Source: Pseudomonas beijingensis (GTDB lineage Bacteria; Pseudomonadota; Gammaproteobacteria; Pseudomonadales; Pseudomonadaceae). From it: a stretch of 64,000 nucleotides of DNA. Location of the stretch: the NCBI RefSeq assembly GCF_030687295.1, contig NZ_CP117425.1, positions 5,460,001-5,524,000 on the forward strand. The letters are read 5' to 3'. The position numbers and the translations under genes were made by a program. Below the pieces are notes generated by a model. That model was not told the DNA's origin and searched no databases. It saw only the letters and a list, made by a program, of their open reading frames with translations. Positions 18,408 to 29,525 of the stretch are shown one piece after another; positions within the stretch are counted from its first letter, which is position 1; each line of letters begins with the position of its first letter.

Positions 18408-19946
18408 TCAGCCCAAGGCCTTGCGATTGAAGTCGCGCAGACGGAACCCCATCAGCAGCAACATGCCGAAATACGCCACCACACCGGCCACCACCAGCGC
18501 GCCCAGGCGAAGGAAACGCTCGAGCATCTGCCCTTCGCCCCAGGCCGGCATGAAATGCATCGCCCCCAGCAACACCGCCGACATCACAGCCACAGCGACC
18601 AGCAGCTTGAGGCCGAACTTGCCCCAGCCCGGCTGCGGTTGATACATCTTCTGCTTGCGCAACTGGTAAAACAGCAACCCGGCGTTGAGGCAGGCGCCGG
18701 CGCTGATCGCCAAGGCCAGGCCGGCGTGGGCCAACGGGCCGATGAGCAGCAGGTTGAACAACTGGGTCATCACCAAGGTGAAAATGGCGATCTTCACTGG
18801 CGTTCGAATGTTCTGTTGGGCGTAGAACCCTGGCGCCAGCACCTTGATCACAATGATCCCGAGCAAGCCCACCGAATAAGCGATCAGTGCCCGCTGGGTC
18901 ATCAAGGCATCGAAGGCATTGAATTGGCCGTACTGGAACAGCGAGACCGTCAGCGGCTCGGCGAGAATCCCCAGCGCCAGGGCGCACGGCAACACCAGCA
19001 CGAAACACAGGCGCAGACCCCAATCGAGAATCCGCGAGTATTCGTGGCGGTCCTGGCTGGCGTAGGTCTTGGCCAGGGTTGGCAGCAGGATCGTGCCCAG
19101 GGCCACGCCCAGCACGCCGGACGGCAATTCCATCAGGCGGTCGGCGTAGTACATCCACGACACCGAGCCGGCCACCAGGAACGAGGCAAAGATGGTGTTG
19201 ATGATCAGGGAAATCTGGCTCACCGACACCCCCAGGATCGCCGGCAGCATCTGCTTCATCACCCGCCACACGCCGCTGTCGCGCAGGTTCAACCGTGGCA
19301 GCACCAGCATGCCGATCTTTTTCAAGTGCGGCAGTTGATAGAGCAACTGCGCCAGGCCACCCACCAGCACCGCCCAGCCCAGGGCCATCACCGGCGGGTC
19401 GAAGTACGGTGTCAGGAACACGGCGAAAACGATCATGCTGACGTTGAGCAGGGTCGGCACAAAGGCCGGCACGGAAAAGCGGTTCCAGGTATTGAGGATC
19501 GCCCCGGCCAGGGACGACAGAGAAATCAGCAATATATAAGGAAAGGTTACTCGCAGCAGGTCGGAGGTGAGCTGGAATTTTTCCGGGGTGTCGGTGAAGC
19601 CCGGCGCGGTGGCCCAGATCACCCATGGCGCGGCAAGCATGCCGGCGGCCGTGACCAGCGCCAGCACCAAGGTCAGCAGACCGGTGACGTAGGCAATGAA
19701 TGTGCGGGTCGCCTCGTCGCCTTTCTGGCTTTTATATTCCGCCAGGATCGGCACGAAGGCCTGGGAGAAGGCCCCTTCGGCAAAGATCCGTCGCAACAGG
19801 TTGGGCAGCTTGAAGGCGATGAAGAAGGCGTCCGTCGCCATCCCGGCACCGAATATCCGTGCGATAAGCGTATCGCGAACGAACCCCAGGATGCGGGAAA
19901 GCATCGTGATAGAGCTGACGGCGGCCAACGATTTGAGCAGATTCAT
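18408..19946 (-). CDS. murJ: MurJ (MviN), lipid II flippase
   Basis: Polytopic inner-membrane MOP-superfamily protein that flips lipid II during peptidoglycan synthesis, 512 aa. It begins [33 protein letters not shown], has [27 protein letters not shown], and shows about 14 hydrophobic segments. The order murJ-ribF-ileS is typical. Divergent to rpsT. Confidence 0.97.
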   Translation of the reverse strand: MNLLKSLAAVSSITMLSRILGFVRDTLIARIFGAGMATDAFFIAFKLPNLLRRIFAEGAFSQAFVPILAEYKSQKGDEATRTFIAYVTGLLTLVLALVTAAGMLAAPWVIWATAPGFTDTPEKFQLTSDLLRVTFPYILLISLSSLAGAILNTWNRFSVPAFVPTLLNVSMIVFAVFLTPYFDPPVMALGWAVLVGGLAQLLYQLPHLKKIGMLVLPRLNLRDSGVWRVMKQMLPAILGVSVSQISLIINTIFASFLVAGSVSWMYYADRLMELPSGVLGVALGTILLPTLAKTYASQDRHEYSRILDWGLRLCFVLVLPCALALGILAEPLTVSLFQYGQFNAFDALMTQRALIAYSVGLLGIIVIKVLAPGFYAQQNIRTPVKIAIFTLVMTQLFNLLLIGPLAHAGLALAISAGACLNAGLLFYQLRKQKMYQPQPGWGKFGLKLLVAVAVMSAVLLGAMHFMPAWGEGQMLERFLRLGALVVAGVVAYFGMLLLMGFRLRDFNRKALG

Positions 19947-20118
19947 GAAAAGAGTTTTTGCCTGTCGATAAACAGCAGGCGAACAACGCGCCCACTTGTG
20001 CGATACTCCGCGCCGCTAAACAGTGCAGAGCCAAAGCCCGCGAGTTTACAGGTCGCACGCCGGAAAGAAATCCTTCGGTGCGCAGCACCTGCCATTCAGC
20101 GGAACGCGTCACCCGCCC

Positions 20119-20147
20119 TTGACAAGACTTCAACTCATCGGCATGAT
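20119..20147 (+). promoter_or_regulatory. Probable sigma-70 promoter of rpsT
   Basis: TTGACA at 20119-20124, a 17-base spacer, then CATGAT at 20142-20147 (4 of 6 to TATAAT). It lies about 55 bases before the rpsT start. Assigned from sequence only. Confidence 0.5.
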
Positions 20148-20200
20148 TCGCGGCCTATTTTGTTTGCTATTTCCCAAAAAGTCTTTCGAGGAGCTCGACG

Positions 20201-20479
20201 GTGGCCAACACACCTTCCGCCAAAAAACGTGCAAAACAGGCTGAGAAGCGTCGCAGCCACAACGCCAGCCTGCGTTCCATGGTCCGTACCTACATCAAGA
20301 ACGTAGTTAAGGCCATCGACGCAAAAGACGCTGAAAAAGCTCAAGCTGCTTACGTTCTGGCTGTGCCAGTTATCGACCGTATGGCCGATAAAGGCATCAT
20401 CCACAAGAACAAGGCTGCTCGCCATAAGAGCCGTTTGAATGGCCACGTAAAGGCCCTGAACGTTGCCGCTGCTGCCTAA
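20201..20479 (+). CDS. rpsT: Ribosomal protein S20
   Basis: Small-subunit protein S20, 92 aa, binding 16S rRNA. It is rich in Lys/Arg ([17 protein letters not shown] at the N-terminus, [19 protein letters not shown] near the C-terminus). The start is GTG, with CGAGGAG about six bases upstream. A strong terminator follows within 15 bases. Confidence 0.98.
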   Translation: MANTPSAKKRAKQAEKRRSHNASLRSMVRTYIKNVVKAIDAKDAEKAQAAYVLAVPVIDRMADKGIIHKNKAARHKSRLNGHVKALNVAAAA

Positions 20480-20493
20480 GCGACGCGCTCGTT

Positions 20494-20521
20494 AAAAAAC
20501 CGACCTCAGGGTCGGTTTTTT
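20494..20521 (+). terminator. Rho-independent terminator after rpsT
   Basis: Stem AAAACCGACC / GGTCGGTTTT with loop TCA(G), followed by a T run. Confidence 0.92.
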
Positions 20522-20544
20522 ATTGCCTGCGATTTACCCCTAAC

Positions 20545-20975
20545 CAGCTCCCTCCCACACTGGATATTCAGCGGGCATGAATTTTGTGCCCACCATAAAT
20601 CCCCCTGTGGGAGCGAGCTTGCTCGCGATAGCGGTGGGTCAGACGATGGAGATGGCGACTGCACTGCCGTCATCGCGAGCAAGCTCGCTCCCACACTGGA
20701 TATTCAGCGGAAATGAATTTTGTGCCCACCATAAATCCCCTCTGTGGGAGCGAGCTTGCTCGCGATAGCGGTGGGTCAGACGATGGAGATGGCGACTGCA
20801 TTGCCGTCATCGCGAGCAAGCTCGCTCCCACACTGGATATTCAGCGGGCATAAATTTCCGTACCCACCCTAATTCCCCTGTGGGAGCGAGCTTGCTCGCG
20901 ATAGCGGTGGGCCAGATGATGGAGATGGCGACTGCATTGCCGTCATCGCGAGCAAGCTCGCTCCCACACCTGGAT
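20545..20975. repeat. Tandem REP (BIME) array, three ~136-bp units
   Basis: Units begin with TGTGGGAGCGAGCTTGCTCG at 20606, 20743 and 20879, a period of 136-137 bases. Each unit holds two REPs in opposite orientation separated by GACGATGGAGATGGCGACTG. The REP pair is followed by CACTGGATATTCAGCGG and a TGCCCACCATAAATCCCC spacer. A partial spacer precedes the first unit and the third ends after its second REP. No coding potential seen; this fills the rpsT-creA gap. Confidence 0.93.
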
Positions 20976-21016
20976 CTGTCGATCTGACCATTGGCATAAC
21001 AACATCCATGGAGATT

Positions 21017-21040
21017 AAAAAAGCGAGCCGATCGGCCCGC
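21017..21040 (-). terminator. Rho-independent terminator after creA
   Basis: On the minus strand GCGGGCC-GATC-GGCTCGC (one G-T pair) is followed by six T residues. It lies 15 bases past the creA stop. Confidence 0.85.
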
Positions 21041-21054
21041 CCGTCATTCGACAG

Positions 21055-21510
21055 TTAACGCCAAGGCAAGATCGGAATGGCCGTCACCGCATTCTGCGGA
21101 CTGCCCTCGATCACGCGATCGCTGTAGACCAGGTACACCAGCGTATTGCGTTTCTTGTCGAGGAACCGCACCACCTGCATGGTCTTGAACACCAACGAAG
21201 TGCGCTCGCGGAACACCTCTTCGCCGTCCTTGAGCTCCCCCTTGAAGCTGATGGGCCCGACCTGGCGACAGGCGATGGACGCCTCGGCGCGATCCTCGGC
21301 CAGACCCAGACCGCCTTTTACACCGCCGGTCTTGGCCCGCGACAGGTAACAGGTCACGCCCTCCACCTTGGGATCGTCGAACGCCTCGACCACAATCCGG
21401 TCATTGGGCCCGACGAACTTGAACACGGTCGACACCTGGCCGATTTCCTCGGCCGAAGCCAACAGCGGCACTGCCAGCAGCAAGCCGATCAATCCTTTTG
21501 CCAAACCCAT
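21055..21510 (-). CDS. creA: CreA family periplasmic protein
   Basis: Small exported protein, 151 aa, with an N-terminal signal peptide ([20 protein letters not shown]). The mature part has [42 protein letters not shown] (split motif), typical of CreA, and ends [10 protein letters not shown]. Function is not established in any organism that I know of. It follows proB by nine bases and probably shares its transcript. Confidence 0.88.
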   Translation of the reverse strand: MGLAKGLIGLLLAVPLLASAEEIGQVSTVFKFVGPNDRIVVEAFDDPKVEGVTCYLSRAKTGGVKGGLGLAEDRAEASIACRQVGPISFKGELKDGEEVFRERTSLVFKTMQVVRFLDKKRNTLVYLVYSDRVIEGSPQNAVTAIPILPWR

Positions 21511-21519
21511 GATTTTTCC

Positions 21520-22638
21520 TTAGACGAGGATAAGGTTGTCACGGTGGACCAGTTCGGGCTCCGCCATGTAACCCAACAGACCAACAATCGCATCAGACGA
21601 CTGACCAATGATTTTCTGCGCTTCCAGCGCGCTGTAGTTGGCCAGGCCACGGGCGATCTCGCGACCGTCCGGCGCCACGCACACCACCATTTCGCCCCGA
21701 CGGAAACTGCCCTGGACCAGCTTCACGCCCACCGGCAGCAGGCTCTTGTTGCCTTGGGACAAGGCCGACACGGCGCCAGCGTCCAGCACCAGAGTGCCAC
21801 GGGTTTGCAGGTGCCCGGCCAGCCACTGCTTGCGCGCCGCCAGCATGCCGCGTTCCGGGGAGAGCAAAGTGCCAATGCGTTCGCCCGACTTCAGACGATC
21901 CAACACCCGCTCCAGCCGACCGCCGACAATGATGGTGTGAGCTCCGGAGCGCGCCGCCAAACGGGCGGCACGCAATTTGGTCTGCATGCCGCCACGGCCC
22001 AGCGCACCGCCCGTGCCGCCCGCCACCGCATCCAGCGCCGGATCGTCGGCACGGGCTTCATAGATCAGCTTCGCATCGGGGTTATTGCGCGGATCGGCGT
22101 TGAACATGCCGTCGCGATCCGTGAGGATCACCAGCAGGTCCGCCTCCACCAGGTTCGCCACCAGCGCGGCCAGGGTGTCGTTGTCGCCGAAACGGATCTC
22201 GTCGGTGACCACCGTATCGTTCTCGTTGATCACCGGGATGACTTTCAGCTCGACCAACGCCCGCAAGGTACTGCGGGCATTGAGGTAACGCTTGCGGTCG
22301 GACAGGTCGTCGTGGGTCAGCAGGATCTGCGCCGTATGGCGACCGTGCTCGGCAAAGCTTGATTCCCAAGCCTGCACCAGGCCCATCTGGCCGATGGCGG
22401 CAGCGGCCTGCAACTCGTGCATCGCGCTGGGTCGCGACGTCCAGCCCAGGCGGCTCATACCGGCAGCCACAGCGCCGGAAGAGACCAATACCAGCTCGAC
22501 GCCAGCCTCATGCAAGGCCACCATCTGCTCGACCCACACCGCCATTGCCTGGCGATCCAGGCCCTTGCCATCCGCTGTCAGCAGTGCGCTACCGATCTTC
22601 ACGACCCAGCGCTGCGCACCCGTCACCTTGCTCCGCAT
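21520..22638 (-). CDS. proB: ProB, glutamate 5-kinase
   Basis: First enzyme of proline synthesis, phosphorylating glutamate; 372 aa. The amino-acid kinase domain starts [19 protein letters not shown], with [19 protein letters not shown] and [17 protein letters not shown]-terminal PUA domain follows ([13 protein letters not shown]...). The start MRSKVTGAQ at 22638 fits the family; a second ATG one codon upstream is possible. Downstream of obgE as in PAO1. Confidence 0.96.
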   Translation of the reverse strand: MRSKVTGAQRWVVKIGSALLTADGKGLDRQAMAVWVEQMVALHEAGVELVLVSSGAVAAGMSRLGWTSRPSAMHELQAAAAIGQMGLVQAWESSFAEHGRHTAQILLTHDDLSDRKRYLNARSTLRALVELKVIPVINENDTVVTDEIRFGDNDTLAALVANLVEADLLVILTDRDGMFNADPRNNPDAKLIYEARADDPALDAVAGGTGGALGRGGMQTKLRAARLAARSGAHTIIVGGRLERVLDRLKSGERIGTLLSPERGMLAARKQWLAGHLQTRGTLVLDAGAVSALSQGNKSLLPVGVKLVQGSFRRGEMVVCVAPDGREIARGLANYSALEAQKIIGQSSDAIVGLLGYMAEPELVHRDNLILV

Positions 22639-22822
22639 CATCTTCAACCTTTGCCAGCGGACGACGCGACCCAGCGCCGCCCATGGGATTATTCGTATTT
22701 GCGTTTTACAGATACCAAAACGCCGCTCGAATGAGCGGCGCCTTGGAAACCGGCTTGCCGGCGATGATAACACTGCGCAGGACCAGTTAAACCCGTCCCC
22801 AAGAATCCTTGAGGGAGTGAGC

Positions 22823-22914
22823 CTGTGGGAGCAAAGCTTGCTCGCGATGGCCTCGTCACATCCAACACCTTTGCTGGCTGCAAACCGCTATCGCGAGCAA
22901 GCTTTGCTCCCACG
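22823..22914. repeat. Inverted REP pair between proB and obgE
   Basis: GTGGGAGCAAAGCTTGCTCG at 22825 faces TCGCGAGCAAGCTTTGCTCC ending about 22912. The remaining 22639-22822 and 22915-22963 contain no recognisable gene. Confidence 0.9.
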
Positions 22915-22963
22915 GATTCGCTCACATAGGTCCTGGCTTCAGCTGAGCGGCATCAGCACACGA

Positions 22964-24319
<1,356 letters not shown>

Positions 24320-24333
24320 TCACCCCACAAACG

Positions 24334-24363
24334 AAAAAGCCCCGTCGCAAGACAGGGCTTTTC
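24334..24363 (-). terminator. Rho-independent terminator after rpmA
   Basis: On the minus strand GAAAAGCCCTGTC...GACGGGGCTTTTTC forms a GC stem ending in a T run, 15 bases past the rpmA stop, so obgE needs its own promoter. Confidence 0.85.
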
Positions 24364-24377
24364 CAGCGATCTCGCAA

Positions 24378-24635
24378 TTAAGCTGCGACAACGCTCACGT
24401 AACGGCGGTTGAACGCGCCCTTTACTTCAAACTTGATCACGCCTTCGATTTTCGCGAAGAGGGTGTGATCCTTACCCATGCCAACACCGTAACCGGCGTG
24501 GAATTGGGTGCCGCGCTGACGCACGATGATGTTGCCCGGAATGATTTTCTGGCCGCCATACATCTTCACGCCAAGGCGTTTGGCTTCTGAGTCGCGACCG
24601 TTACGGGTACTACCACCAGCTTTTTTGTGTGCCAT
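24378..24635 (-). CDS. rpmA: Ribosomal protein L27
   Basis: Large-subunit protein L27, 85 aa, reaching the peptidyl-transferase centre with its N-terminus. It begins [20 protein letters not shown], continues [23 protein letters not shown], and has the [16 protein letters not shown] segment. No N-terminal cleavage extension of the Firmicute type is present. Thirty-five bases downstream of rplU, the standard pair. Confidence 0.98.
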   Translation of the reverse strand: MAHKKAGGSTRNGRDSEAKRLGVKMYGGQKIIPGNIIVRQRGTQFHAGYGVGMGKDHTLFAKIEGVIKFEVKGAFNRRYVSVVAA

Positions 24636-24670
24636 GAGTTCAATTCTCCTAGTGAGGAATTAGGCTGAAA

Positions 24671-24985
24671 TTAAGCCTGAATACCGGTGATTTTGATCTC
24701 GGTGTACCACTGGCGGTGGCCCATACGCTTCATGTGGTGCTTACGACGACGGAACTTGATGATGCGGACTTTATCGTGACGACCTTGGGAGATCACTTCA
24801 GCCACAACGGTAGCGCCAGCAACGACTGGAGCGCCGATATTCACGTCATCGCCATTGGCGACCAACAGAACGCGATCAAAAGTCACGGATTCGCCGGTAG
24901 CGATTTCCAGTTTTTCGATCTTCAGGTATTCACCTGGGGCGACCTTGTATTGCTTGCCACCAGTAACAATTACTGCGTACGACAT
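24671..24985 (-). CDS. rplU: Ribosomal protein L21
   Basis: Large-subunit protein L21, 104 aa from the ATG at 24985 ([20 protein letters not shown]). The C-terminal [21 protein letters not shown] is diagnostic. The open frame extends upstream to 25201 but that part is not ribosomal sequence. AGGATTATCGGAGAA precedes the start. Divergent from ispB, so the 24986-25224 region should hold both promoters. Confidence 0.98.
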   Translation of the reverse strand: MSYAVIVTGGKQYKVAPGEYLKIEKLEIATGESVTFDRVLLVANGDDVNIGAPVVAGATVVAEVISQGRHDKVRIIKFRRRKHHMKRMGHRQWYTEIKITGIQA

Positions 24986-25224
24986 GGTATTTCTCCGATA
25001 ATCCTGCTCACCCAGCGCTTTATAAGAAGAGGTATTGGCTGGCATGGCTGCATGGGCTGGAAGGCCCGGATGCAATTGCGTAAGGCAGGTGCTGCCCAGG
25101 AAGTTCAGGGTGCGCGATTGTACGCAAGCCGCAACAGCCTTGCAAGTAGCCGTCCATCGCGCCTTGACAGGCCTGGGTGGGGGTCCTAGCATGCCGCGCA
25201 ACCCTTCTGGAGCACCTGTCGCTG

Positions 25225-26193
25225 ATGCAACCCCAAGCTTTCTACCGCGCGGTGGCGGACGATTTTAGCGCCGTCGACGGCATCATCAAGAAGCAGCTGA
25301 CTTCCCGAGTGCCACTGGTATCGAAAATCGGCGACTACATCACGTCGGCCGGTGGTAAACGCCTGCGTCCTTTATTGGTGCTGTTGTGTGGCAAGGCCCT
25401 GGGTCGTGAAGGCGACGACATGCGCCTGCTGGCCGCCACCATCGAATTCCTGCACACCGCGACCCTGCTGCACGACGACGTGGTCGACATGTCCGGCATG
25501 CGCCGTGGCCGCTCGACCGCCAATGCCATGTGGGGCAATGCCCCCAGCGTGCTGGTGGGTGACTTCCTGTATTCGCGCTCGTTCGAAATGATGGTCGAAC
25601 TGGGCTCGATGCCGGTGATGAAGATCCTGTCCCAGGCCACGCGCATCATCGCCGAAGGCGAAGTGCTGCAGTTGTCCAAGGTGCGCGATGCCAGCACCAC
25701 CGAAGAAACCTACATGGAAGTCATCCGCGGCAAGACCGCGATGCTCTTCGAAGCCTCGACCCACAGCGCCGCAGCCCTGGCCGGCGCCAGCGCCGAGCAG
25801 AGCGAAGCGCTGCGCACCTTCGGCGACCACCTGGGCGTGGCCTTCCAGTTGGTGGACGACCTACTCGACTACAAGGGCGACGCCGAGACCCTGGGCAAGA
25901 ACGTCGGTGACGACCTGGCCGAAGGCAAGCCGACCCTGCCGCTGATCTACACCATGCGCGAAGGCACGCCGGAACAGGCAGCACTGGTGCGCCAGGCGAT
26001 CCAGAAAGGCGGGATCGAAGACCTGGAAAGCATCCGTGTCGCGGTCGAAGCCTCCGGCTCGCTGGAGTACACCGCGAACCTGGCCCGCGACTACGTCGCC
26101 CGCGCGATCAAATGCCTCGATGCCCTGCCGGCCAGCGAGTACCGCGATGCGCTGGTGGAGTTGAGCGAGTTTGCGGTGGCCCGTACTCACTGA
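25225..26193 (+). CDS. ispB: IspB-type octaprenyl/polyprenyl diphosphate synthase
   Basis: Trans-prenyltransferase that makes the ubiquinone side chain, 322 aa. The first aspartate-rich motif is [16 protein letters not shown] and the second is [23 protein letters not shown] and KTAMLFEAS are also present. In Pseudomonas the chain is usually nine isoprenes, so solanesyl-type activity is possible. The ATG at 25225 ([10 protein letters not shown]) is the family start; the GTG/ATG further up is not conserved. Confidence 0.95.
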   Translation: MQPQAFYRAVADDFSAVDGIIKKQLTSRVPLVSKIGDYITSAGGKRLRPLLVLLCGKALGREGDDMRLLAATIEFLHTATLLHDDVVDMSGMRRGRSTANAMWGNAPSVLVGDFLYSRSFEMMVELGSMPVMKILSQATRIIAEGEVLQLSKVRDASTTEETYMEVIRGKTAMLFEASTHSAAALAGASAEQSEALRTFGDHLGVAFQLVDDLLDYKGDAETLGKNVGDDLAEGKPTLPLIYTMREGTPEQAALVRQAIQKGGIEDLESIRVAVEASGSLEYTANLARDYVARAIKCLDALPASEYRDALVELSEFAVARTH

Positions 26194-26207
26194 TCCACAA
26201 GGGCTTT

Positions 26208-26313
26208 TTGTGGGAGCAAGGCTTGTGTGGAAGCAAGGCTTGCCCGCAAAACCGGCGACTCGGTTTCTGAAGGACCGCATCGTCGCCATCGCGGGCAAGC
26301 CTTGCTCCCACAA
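26208..26313. repeat. Inverted REP pair after ispB
   Basis: TGTGGGAGCAAGGCTTG(TGTGGAAGCAAGGCTTG)CCCGC facing GCGGGCAAGCCTTGCTCCCA. The left element carries an internal duplication of the GTGG(G/A)AGCAAGGCTTG half. Confidence 0.85.
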
Positions 26314-26416
26314 ATCCCCTCGCCATAGGATCTCCGAACGCAGTACCGTCCCTCTTTCGCAACAAAACCCTATATAATGTGCGCCCTTTTGCCCTCCTGA
26401 TACCCAAGGAACCTTA

Positions 26417-26758
26417 GTGAGCACGTTGCCTCCCTGCCCAAAATGCAATTCCGAATACACTTACGAAGACGGCACCCAACTGGTCTGCCCGGAGTGTGCC
26501 CACGAATGGTCCGCCAGCGGCGAAGTTGAAGTGGCGTCCGATGACACCGTGAAGAAAGATTCGGTCGGCAACGTCCTGCAGGACGGCGACACCATCACCG
26601 TGATCAAGGACCTCAAGGTCAAGGGCACGTCGCTGGTGGTCAAGGTCGGCACCAAGGTCAAGAACATCCGCCTGTGCGATGGCGACCACGACATCGACTG
26701 CAAGATCGACGGCATCGGCCCGATGAAACTCAAATCCGAGTTCGTCAGAAAAGTCTGA
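26417..26758 (+). CDS. yjdM: YjdM (PhnA) family zinc-ribbon protein
   Basis: Small cytoplasmic protein of 113 aa. The N-terminal zinc ribbon is PPCPKC...LVCPEC (Cys7, Cys10, Cys24, Cys27). The C-terminal domain has [23 protein letters not shown] and [22 protein letters not shown]. The family was once called PhnA and linked to phosphonate use, but that role is not supported by gene context here. The start is GTG; AAGGAA lies seven bases upstream. Confidence 0.92.
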   Translation: MSTLPPCPKCNSEYTYEDGTQLVCPECAHEWSASGEVEVASDDTVKKDSVGNVLQDGDTITVIKDLKVKGTSLVVKVGTKVKNIRLCDGDHDIDCKIDGIGPMKLKSEFVRKV

Positions 26759-26917
26759 TTCTGCTGTATTCCATCCCATGCCTCCCGCGTGGGATGGAGC
26801 TTCACCCTCCCCGCTTCAGCCCCACTTCCCGGGCGCCAATCAAGTCTCAGCCATCCTGAGCTACCACAACCCATCGTCAGAAAAACAATCGCAACGCCAA
26901 TAGAGACTTGCTATTTA

Positions 26918-26939
26918 GCGAATAAGAATTATTCTCATC
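26918..26939 (+). promoter_or_regulatory. Fur-box-like site upstream of the PA4570-like gene
   Basis: AATAAGAATTATTCTCATC (26921-26939) is an imperfect palindrome close to AATGAGAATTATTCTCATT. The overlapping 19-mer at 26918 matches 13 of 19 bases of the Fur consensus. It ends 16 bases before the ATG at 26956. Confidence 0.6.
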
Positions 26940-26955
26940 GAACCCCATCAAGGAG

Positions 26956-27222
26956 ATGAGAACCATGACTTATTTGATCGATGCCTGGCTGGACCGCCCA
27001 CATCCCTACCTCAGGATCCTGCATCGGGAAACCGGGGAAGTCTGTGCAGTGCTTGAAGAAGAAGCCTTGAACGAGCTGCAGGACCAAGGAGACCTGGACC
27101 TCAACAGCCTCAATTCCAGTGAGCCGCTGGTGCTCAAGGAACTGGTGCGCAATCTGTTCCTGTTTTGCTATGCCCGGGCGTTGCGCCCTACGGGGGATTT
27201 CAGCGGCAGGTTTCACGGATGA
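26956..27222 (+). CDS. Conserved small protein, PA4570-like, probably iron-regulated
   Basis: Cytoplasmic protein of 88 aa (85 from the second ATG at 26965, MTYLIDAWLDRP). It has TYLIDAWLDRPHPYLRILHRETG and LNELQDQGDLDLNSLNSSEP, with a C-terminal helix LVLKELVRNLFLFCYARAL. I recognise it only by position: PAO1 has a hypothetical gene of this size downstream of ispB (PA4570). AAGGAGATGAG lies before either start. The Fur-like site upstream suggests induction by iron limitation; no biochemical role can be read from the sequence. Confidence 0.8.
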   Translation: MRTMTYLIDAWLDRPHPYLRILHRETGEVCAVLEEEALNELQDQGDLDLNSLNSSEPLVLKELVRNLFLFCYARALRPTGDFSGRFHG

Positions 27223-27233
27223 GCACAAATAAC

Positions 27234-27323
27234 CTGTGGGAGCGAGCTCGCTCGCGATGGCGGTCAATCAGTCGACATTTTCGTTACTGACACACCGCCA
27301 TCGCGAGCAAGCTCGCTCCCACA
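27234..27323. repeat. Inverted REP pair between the PA4570-like gene and fklB
   Basis: CTGTGGGAGCGAGCTCGCTC at 27234 facing TCGCGAGCAAGCTCGCTCCC ending at 27320. A further hairpin GTCCGGT...ACCGGAC lies at about 27328-27348 next to the fklB stop, but has no T run. Confidence 0.9.
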
Positions 27324-27360
27324 GTTTTTGTCCGGTGGTAAAACCGGACAGGACAGGGTC

Positions 27361-27978
27361 TTACAGTACGTCCAACAGCTCGACGTCAAACACCAGCACG
27401 CTGTGCGGTGGAATGCTGCCAACGCCTTGAGCGCCGTAAGCCAGTTCGCTCGGCACGTAGAGGCGCCATTTGCTGCCGGCATTCATCAGTTGCAGTGCTT
27501 CGGTCCAGCCTGGGATCACGCCGCCTACCGGGAATTCAGCTGGCTGGCCGCGATCGTAGGAGCTGTCGAACACAGTGCCGTCGATCAGGGTGCCGTGGTA
27601 GTGGGTACGTACCTGGTCTTCACGGGTCGGCTTGGCGCCTTCACCCTGGGTCAGCACTTCGAATTGCAGGCCGGAAGCCAGGGTGGTGATGCCGTCACGC
27701 TTGGCGTTTTCCGCCAGGAACGCACGGCCTTCGCCAGCAGCGGCTTCAGCCTTGGCGGCGGCTTCCGCTTGCATGATTTCACGAATGACCTTGAAGCTGG
27801 CGGACATCTCGTCCTGGCCCACGCGGCTTGGCTTGCCGGCGAACGCGTCGGTCAGGCCGGCCAGGATCGCGTCCAGGCTGACACCCGGTGGTGGGTTGTC
27901 GCGCAGTTGGTCGCCCAACTGACGGCCAATGCCGTAGCTGACGCGGGTTTCGTCGGTGGACAGGTTAACTTCGGACAT
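27361..27978 (-). CDS. fklB: FklB-type FKBP peptidyl-prolyl isomerase
   Basis: FKBP-type prolyl isomerase of 205 aa. The N-terminal dimerisation/helical domain has SYGIGRQLGDQLRDN and FLAENAKRDGI. The C-terminal FKBP fold has VRTHYHGTLIDGTVFDSSYDRG, VIPGWTEALQLMNAGSKWRLYVP and PHSVLVFDVELLDVL. The start MSEVNLSTDE at 27978 lacks a signal peptide, so it should be cytoplasmic, as for E. coli FklB. The open frame upstream to 28053 is not conserved. Confidence 0.93.
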   Translation of the reverse strand: MSEVNLSTDETRVSYGIGRQLGDQLRDNPPPGVSLDAILAGLTDAFAGKPSRVGQDEMSASFKVIREIMQAEAAAKAEAAAGEGRAFLAENAKRDGITTLASGLQFEVLTQGEGAKPTREDQVRTHYHGTLIDGTVFDSSYDRGQPAEFPVGGVIPGWTEALQLMNAGSKWRLYVPSELAYGAQGVGSIPPHSVLVFDVELLDVL

Positions 27979-28126
27979 GATGCTGCTCCGCTGTGCGGAC
28001 GGCTCGAGAGTTGCCGTGCGTGACACAGCGCCTCCCGGAGCGCCCGGAACCAAAAGGGCGAGCAGACTAGCACAGATGCCACGGCGGGTGACGAGCCCTC
28101 ACGTCAAAGCAACCCGCCAGAAACGA

Positions 28127-28160
28127 CAACGCCCGCCTGCAGTTCGCCAGGCGGGCGTTG
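28127..28160 (-). terminator. Strong hairpin after yqhA, likely terminator
   Basis: Perfect 13-base stem CAACGCCCGCCTG / CAGGCGGGCGTTG with an eight-base loop, 22 bases past the yqhA stop. The T run on the minus strand is weak (TTGTCGTTT). Confidence 0.65.
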
Positions 28161-28181
28161 CGCCAGTGCGATGAACGGGCC

Positions 28182-28670
28182 TCAGTGCTTGGTCAGCTTG
28201 TCCAGGTAACCCATGGCAAAGGCCGAGACCACGAAGGTCATGTGGATGATCACGTACCACATCAGGTGCTCGGGATCGACGTTCTTGGCGTCCATGAAGA
28301 TGCGCAGCAGGTGGATGGAGGAAATGGCCACGATCGAGGCGGCGACTTTCATCTTCAGCGATGAAGAGTCCATGGTGCCCAGCCAGTTGAGCTTTTCCTT
28401 GTCGGAGTCGATGTCCAGTTGCGAAACGAAGTTCTCGTAGCCGGAAATCATCACCATCACCAGCAAGCCGCCCACCAGCGCCATGTCGATCAGCGACAGC
28501 AGTACCAGGATCAGCTCGGACTCGGCCATGGCAAACACATTGGGGATGATGTGAAAGACTTCCTGGAAGAATTTCAGTGCCAAGGCCAGCAGGCCCAAGG
28601 ACAGCCCGAAGTAGATCGGCGCCAGCAGCCAACGGGAGGCGTACATTGCGTTTTCGATAAAGCGTTCCAT
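28182..28670 (-). CDS. yqhA: YqhA, UPF0114/TIGR00645 family inner-membrane protein
   Basis: Integral membrane protein of 162 aa with about four hydrophobic segments: [55 protein letters not shown] and [17 protein letters not shown]. The motif SGYENFVS and the [21 protein letters not shown] stretch identify the family. Function is not firmly established. Matches PAO1 PA4574 by position. Confidence 0.92.
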   Translation of the reverse strand: MERFIENAMYASRWLLAPIYFGLSLGLLALALKFFQEVFHIIPNVFAMAESELILVLLSLIDMALVGGLLVMVMISGYENFVSQLDIDSDKEKLNWLGTMDSSSLKMKVAASIVAISSIHLLRIFMDAKNVDPEHLMWYVIIHMTFVVSAFAMGYLDKLTKH

Positions 28671-28802
28671 TGAATCTCACACCTGGGCTGAAAAATCGCG
28701 GCGAGTATATCAGCCACGACCTGCCCCACAAATGCCGGGGCCATCCCTGGCCCCCGCTCATGTGTCAAAATTTTTCCGCAAGTATCCATACGGTGATGGC
28801 TT

Positions 28803-29144
28803 TCAATGCAGCGGACGAAACTCGAAGCCGCCGACATTGCGACAACGGCCTCCATTGATTTCACGCAGTTGGGCCTGCATGTGCAAGGACCAGATCTGCG
28901 GGTCGTCGGCCAGCTCATAGCCGTGCAGGGTCAGGCTTTGCACAATGGTATCGAGGATGGATTCGGCGGCAGTCGGGCCGGGAAATGGCCCTTGCGCCTT
29001 GATGGCGGAGGGTTGTTCGCCAGCCATTCCGGCGGCGAAGAGCAAGGTCCACATACCGGTATCTCCCGCCAGGGGGCGGATGGCGCATTCGATACGGGTG
29101 ACAAGGCCCAGGCATTGACGAGTGAGGCAAAGGTTGCGCGACAT
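28803..29144 (-). CDS. Conserved hypothetical protein (PA4575-like position)
   Basis: Protein of 113 aa, starting MSRNLCLTRQCLGLVTRIEC. It has a hydrophobic patch TGMWTLLFAAGMAG that is not a clear signal peptide, then AAESILDTIVQSLTLHGYELADDPQIWSLHMQAQLREIN, and ends CRNVGGFEFRPLH. I do not recognise a domain. It occupies the slot of PAO1 PA4575 between yqhA and the Lon-like protease. From 29145 to 29363 I see no gene. Confidence 0.75.
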   Translation of the reverse strand: MSRNLCLTRQCLGLVTRIECAIRPLAGDTGMWTLLFAAGMAGEQPSAIKAQGPFPGPTAAESILDTIVQSLTLHGYELADDPQIWSLHMQAQLREINGGRCRNVGGFEFRPLH

Positions 29145-29363
29145 GGCGGCGCCCCTCGGTAGATCCGGTATTCAGCCTCGGGAGGAGGCTGTTTCGATCC
29201 AATGATGACTCTCGTTATCCTTGAGCTGAGGATAGAAGAAAAGTTCCGGCCCCACGGGTTTCCGAGACCAGAATACGCCGAGCGGTCATAGTGTGAATAT
29301 TGACGCCAAAGTGGTGGCACTTTTTAGCATTAATCCACAAAACATTGATTGTGAGAGCAAGCC

Positions 29364-29458
29364 TGTGGGAGTAAAGCTTGCTCGCGATGGGGTTGTCACA
29401 TGCAACACTTCTGTTGATTGGATAACCGTTATCGCGAGCAAGCTTTGCTCCCACAGGC
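29364..29458. repeat. Inverted REP pair between the PA4575-like gene and the Lon-like protease
   Basis: TGTGGGAGTAAAGCTTGCTCGCGA facing TCGCGAGCAAGCTTTGCTCCC (each shortened here), ending CACAGG at 29458. Downstream, TAGGCTGTTTT is duplicated (29452-29480). Confidence 0.88.
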
Positions 29459-29525
29459 TGTTTTCCCATAGGCTGTTTTGCCGCAGGCCCGCTCCTACAG
29501 GGGGCTTGCGGCGGTCAGAAAAACA

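Noticed and set aside
17391..20306. 971-codon open frame antisense to ribF and murJ
   Set aside because: His/Gln-rich translation typical of an antisense frame over two well-supported genes.
20606..20970. Evenly spaced repeats resembling a CRISPR array
   Set aside because: The repeats are REP palindromes in alternating orientation with identical, not unique, spacers.
27328..27348. Hairpin after fklB as a terminator
   Set aside because: Perfect GTCCGGT/ACCGGAC stem but no T run on either strand.
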